Assembly: GCA_046728115.1 (NCBI GenBank)
Contig: JBKPDW010000236.1
Location: 1-7,383, forward strand
Source: CAVSWN01 sp046728115
GTDB lineage: Bacteria; Acidobacteriota; Vicinamibacteria; Vicinamibacterales; CAVVIG01
DNA: 7,383 bases
Direction: 5' to 3'
Positions within the stretch are counted from its first letter, which is position 1. Every line of letters begins with the position of its first letter. The notes beneath the pieces are model-generated. The model saw only the letters and a program-made list of their open reading frames with translations. It was not told the origin of the DNA and did no database searches. This document shows, in pieces, positions 6,800-7,383 of this stretch. Both the position numbers and the translations under genes were made by a program.

Positions 6800-7383
6800 T
6801 CACGATACCCTGGACAGGGCGCGTGCTTCGGCGTCGTCGCTGCTCCACCACACGACCTTCCAGCCTGTTCCCTCGTACCCAATCATGCGCGAGCGTGTGT
6901 GCGGTACACGCCGCAGAAATCCGTCGAGCCGGGGAATCTCTCCTTGAAAGTACGTCACCAGGCACCGGCGACCAAGCGCGTTGAGCGTCGCGATCGCGGC
7001 CTCGACATCCCGGATGTAGTACAGGATCTCGCAGGCGACCACCAGGTCGTATTTCTTCCCACCCGCCAATCGTGGACAGCTGAAGAGATCTGCCACGTCG
7101 AACTTCGCGTTCTTGACAGAGCGGCGAGCGCGAGCAATGGCCAACTCGCTGATGTCCACGCCTTGAACGCAATCGGCTACGTCGACCAGATATGCGGTCT
7201 GATGCCCCTCCCCGCAGCCGATTTCCAGCAACGTTCCTGACCGACCAATCTCCTCTTCGATAATCCGATTGACTGCCTCGAAGCGGTGCGTCTCGCGCGC
7301 CGACTTCATCTGCCACGGATCCCGGAGAGCATAGAGAAGCTCGAACGCGCGATGGCGGTCGCCGTAGCGCGTGCGGCGGAGCA
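6800..7383 (-). CDS. Class I SAM-dependent methyltransferase, NodS-like, 5' truncated
   Basis: A Rossmann-fold methyltransferase read leftward from beyond the right edge to the TGA at 6800-6802; 193 residues are visible. From the ATG at 7309, motif I is LLEIGCGEGHQ (27-37), the acidic strand after it is VQGVDISE (48-55), a third SAM-region motif is FDVADLF (70-76) and motif IV is DLVVACEILYYI (about 87-98). The region upstream of that ATG (ELLYALRDPWQ) stays open to the edge and continues the fold naturally, with no ATG, GTG or TTG in it, so the true start is probably outside the window. The layout and motif I resemble the NodS family, which N-methylates deacetylated chito-oligosaccharides, but the substrate here is unknown. 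It is convergent to the aminotransferase gene, so it belongs to another transcript and its link to the polysaccharide genes is by position only. Confidence 0.85.
   Translation of the reverse strand, partial: LRRTRYGDRHRAFELLYALRDPWQMKSARETHRFEAVNRIIEEEIGRSGTLLEIGCGEGHQTAYLVDVADCVQGVDISELAIARARRSVKNAKFDVADLFSCPRLAGGKKYDLVVACEILYYIRDVEAAIATLNALGRRCLVTYFQGEIPRLDGFLRRVPHTRSRMIGYEGTGWKVVWWSSDDAEARALSRVS

Noticed and set aside
6250..6882. 210-codon - strand frame under the second aminotransferase
   Set aside because: The translation is Arg/Pro/Ala-rich without motifs and is opposite a well-supported gene.
1..7383. Exosortase/PEP-CTERM-associated polysaccharide locus
   Set aside because: Such loci also carry FemAB-like and deacetylase genes, but no exosortase, PEP-CTERM protein, chain-length regulator or initiating transferase is visible here, so the label is not supported from this window.
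1..7383. Insertion sequences, CRISPR arrays, tRNA or rRNA genes
   Set aside because: No transposase motifs, regularly spaced direct repeats, or tRNA/rRNA-like sequence was recognised on reading both strands.

Overview
The window is a GC-rich bacterial segment densely packed with genes for making and modifying a cell-surface or secreted polysaccharide. Seven protein genes are supported: six on the + strand and one on the - strand entering from the right edge. No RNA genes, CRISPR array, transposase or phage gene was seen. The O-antigen-ligase-type membrane protein, sugar aminotransferases and family 2 glycosyltransferase suggest a free-living bacterium with an exopolysaccharide or O-antigen locus. 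The base composition and protein style would fit Acidobacteriota or a similar GC-rich soil lineage, but this is only an impression and no marker gene is present.

Layout. Positions 1-1022 hold the 3' part of a Wzy/WaaL-type O-antigen ligase or polymerase. It is followed after 3 bases by a NodB-fold polysaccharide deacetylase (1026-2093), a GT2 glycosyltransferase (2090-3058), a FemAB/GNAT-type acyltransferase (3055-4065) and a first DegT/DnrJ/EryC1/StrS aminotransferase (4094-5365). These five genes form a tight co-directional run. Two direct junctions are ATGA stop/start overlaps. The last junction has two further ATGA overlaps joined through an 11-codon open frame. A 214-base gap (5366-5579) then precedes a second, more canonical DegT-family aminotransferase (5580-6791). 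That gene converges, with 8 bases between stop codons, on a class I SAM-dependent methyltransferase with NodS-like character on the - strand (6800 to beyond 7383).

How the genes may work together (inference). The aminotransferases would make nucleotide-linked amino sugars. The GT2 enzyme would add a sugar to a growing lipid-linked repeat unit. The deacetylase could expose a free amine, and the FemAB-like enzyme could acylate an amine with an amino acid or other acyl group. The membrane ligase/polymerase would polymerise or transfer the product at the periplasmic face. The methyltransferase, if functionally linked, could decorate the glycan further.

The least ordinary DNA features are three perfect stem-loops within about 60 bases in the 3' end of the ligase frame, and the chain of ATGA junctions with the micro-ORF before the first aminotransferase.
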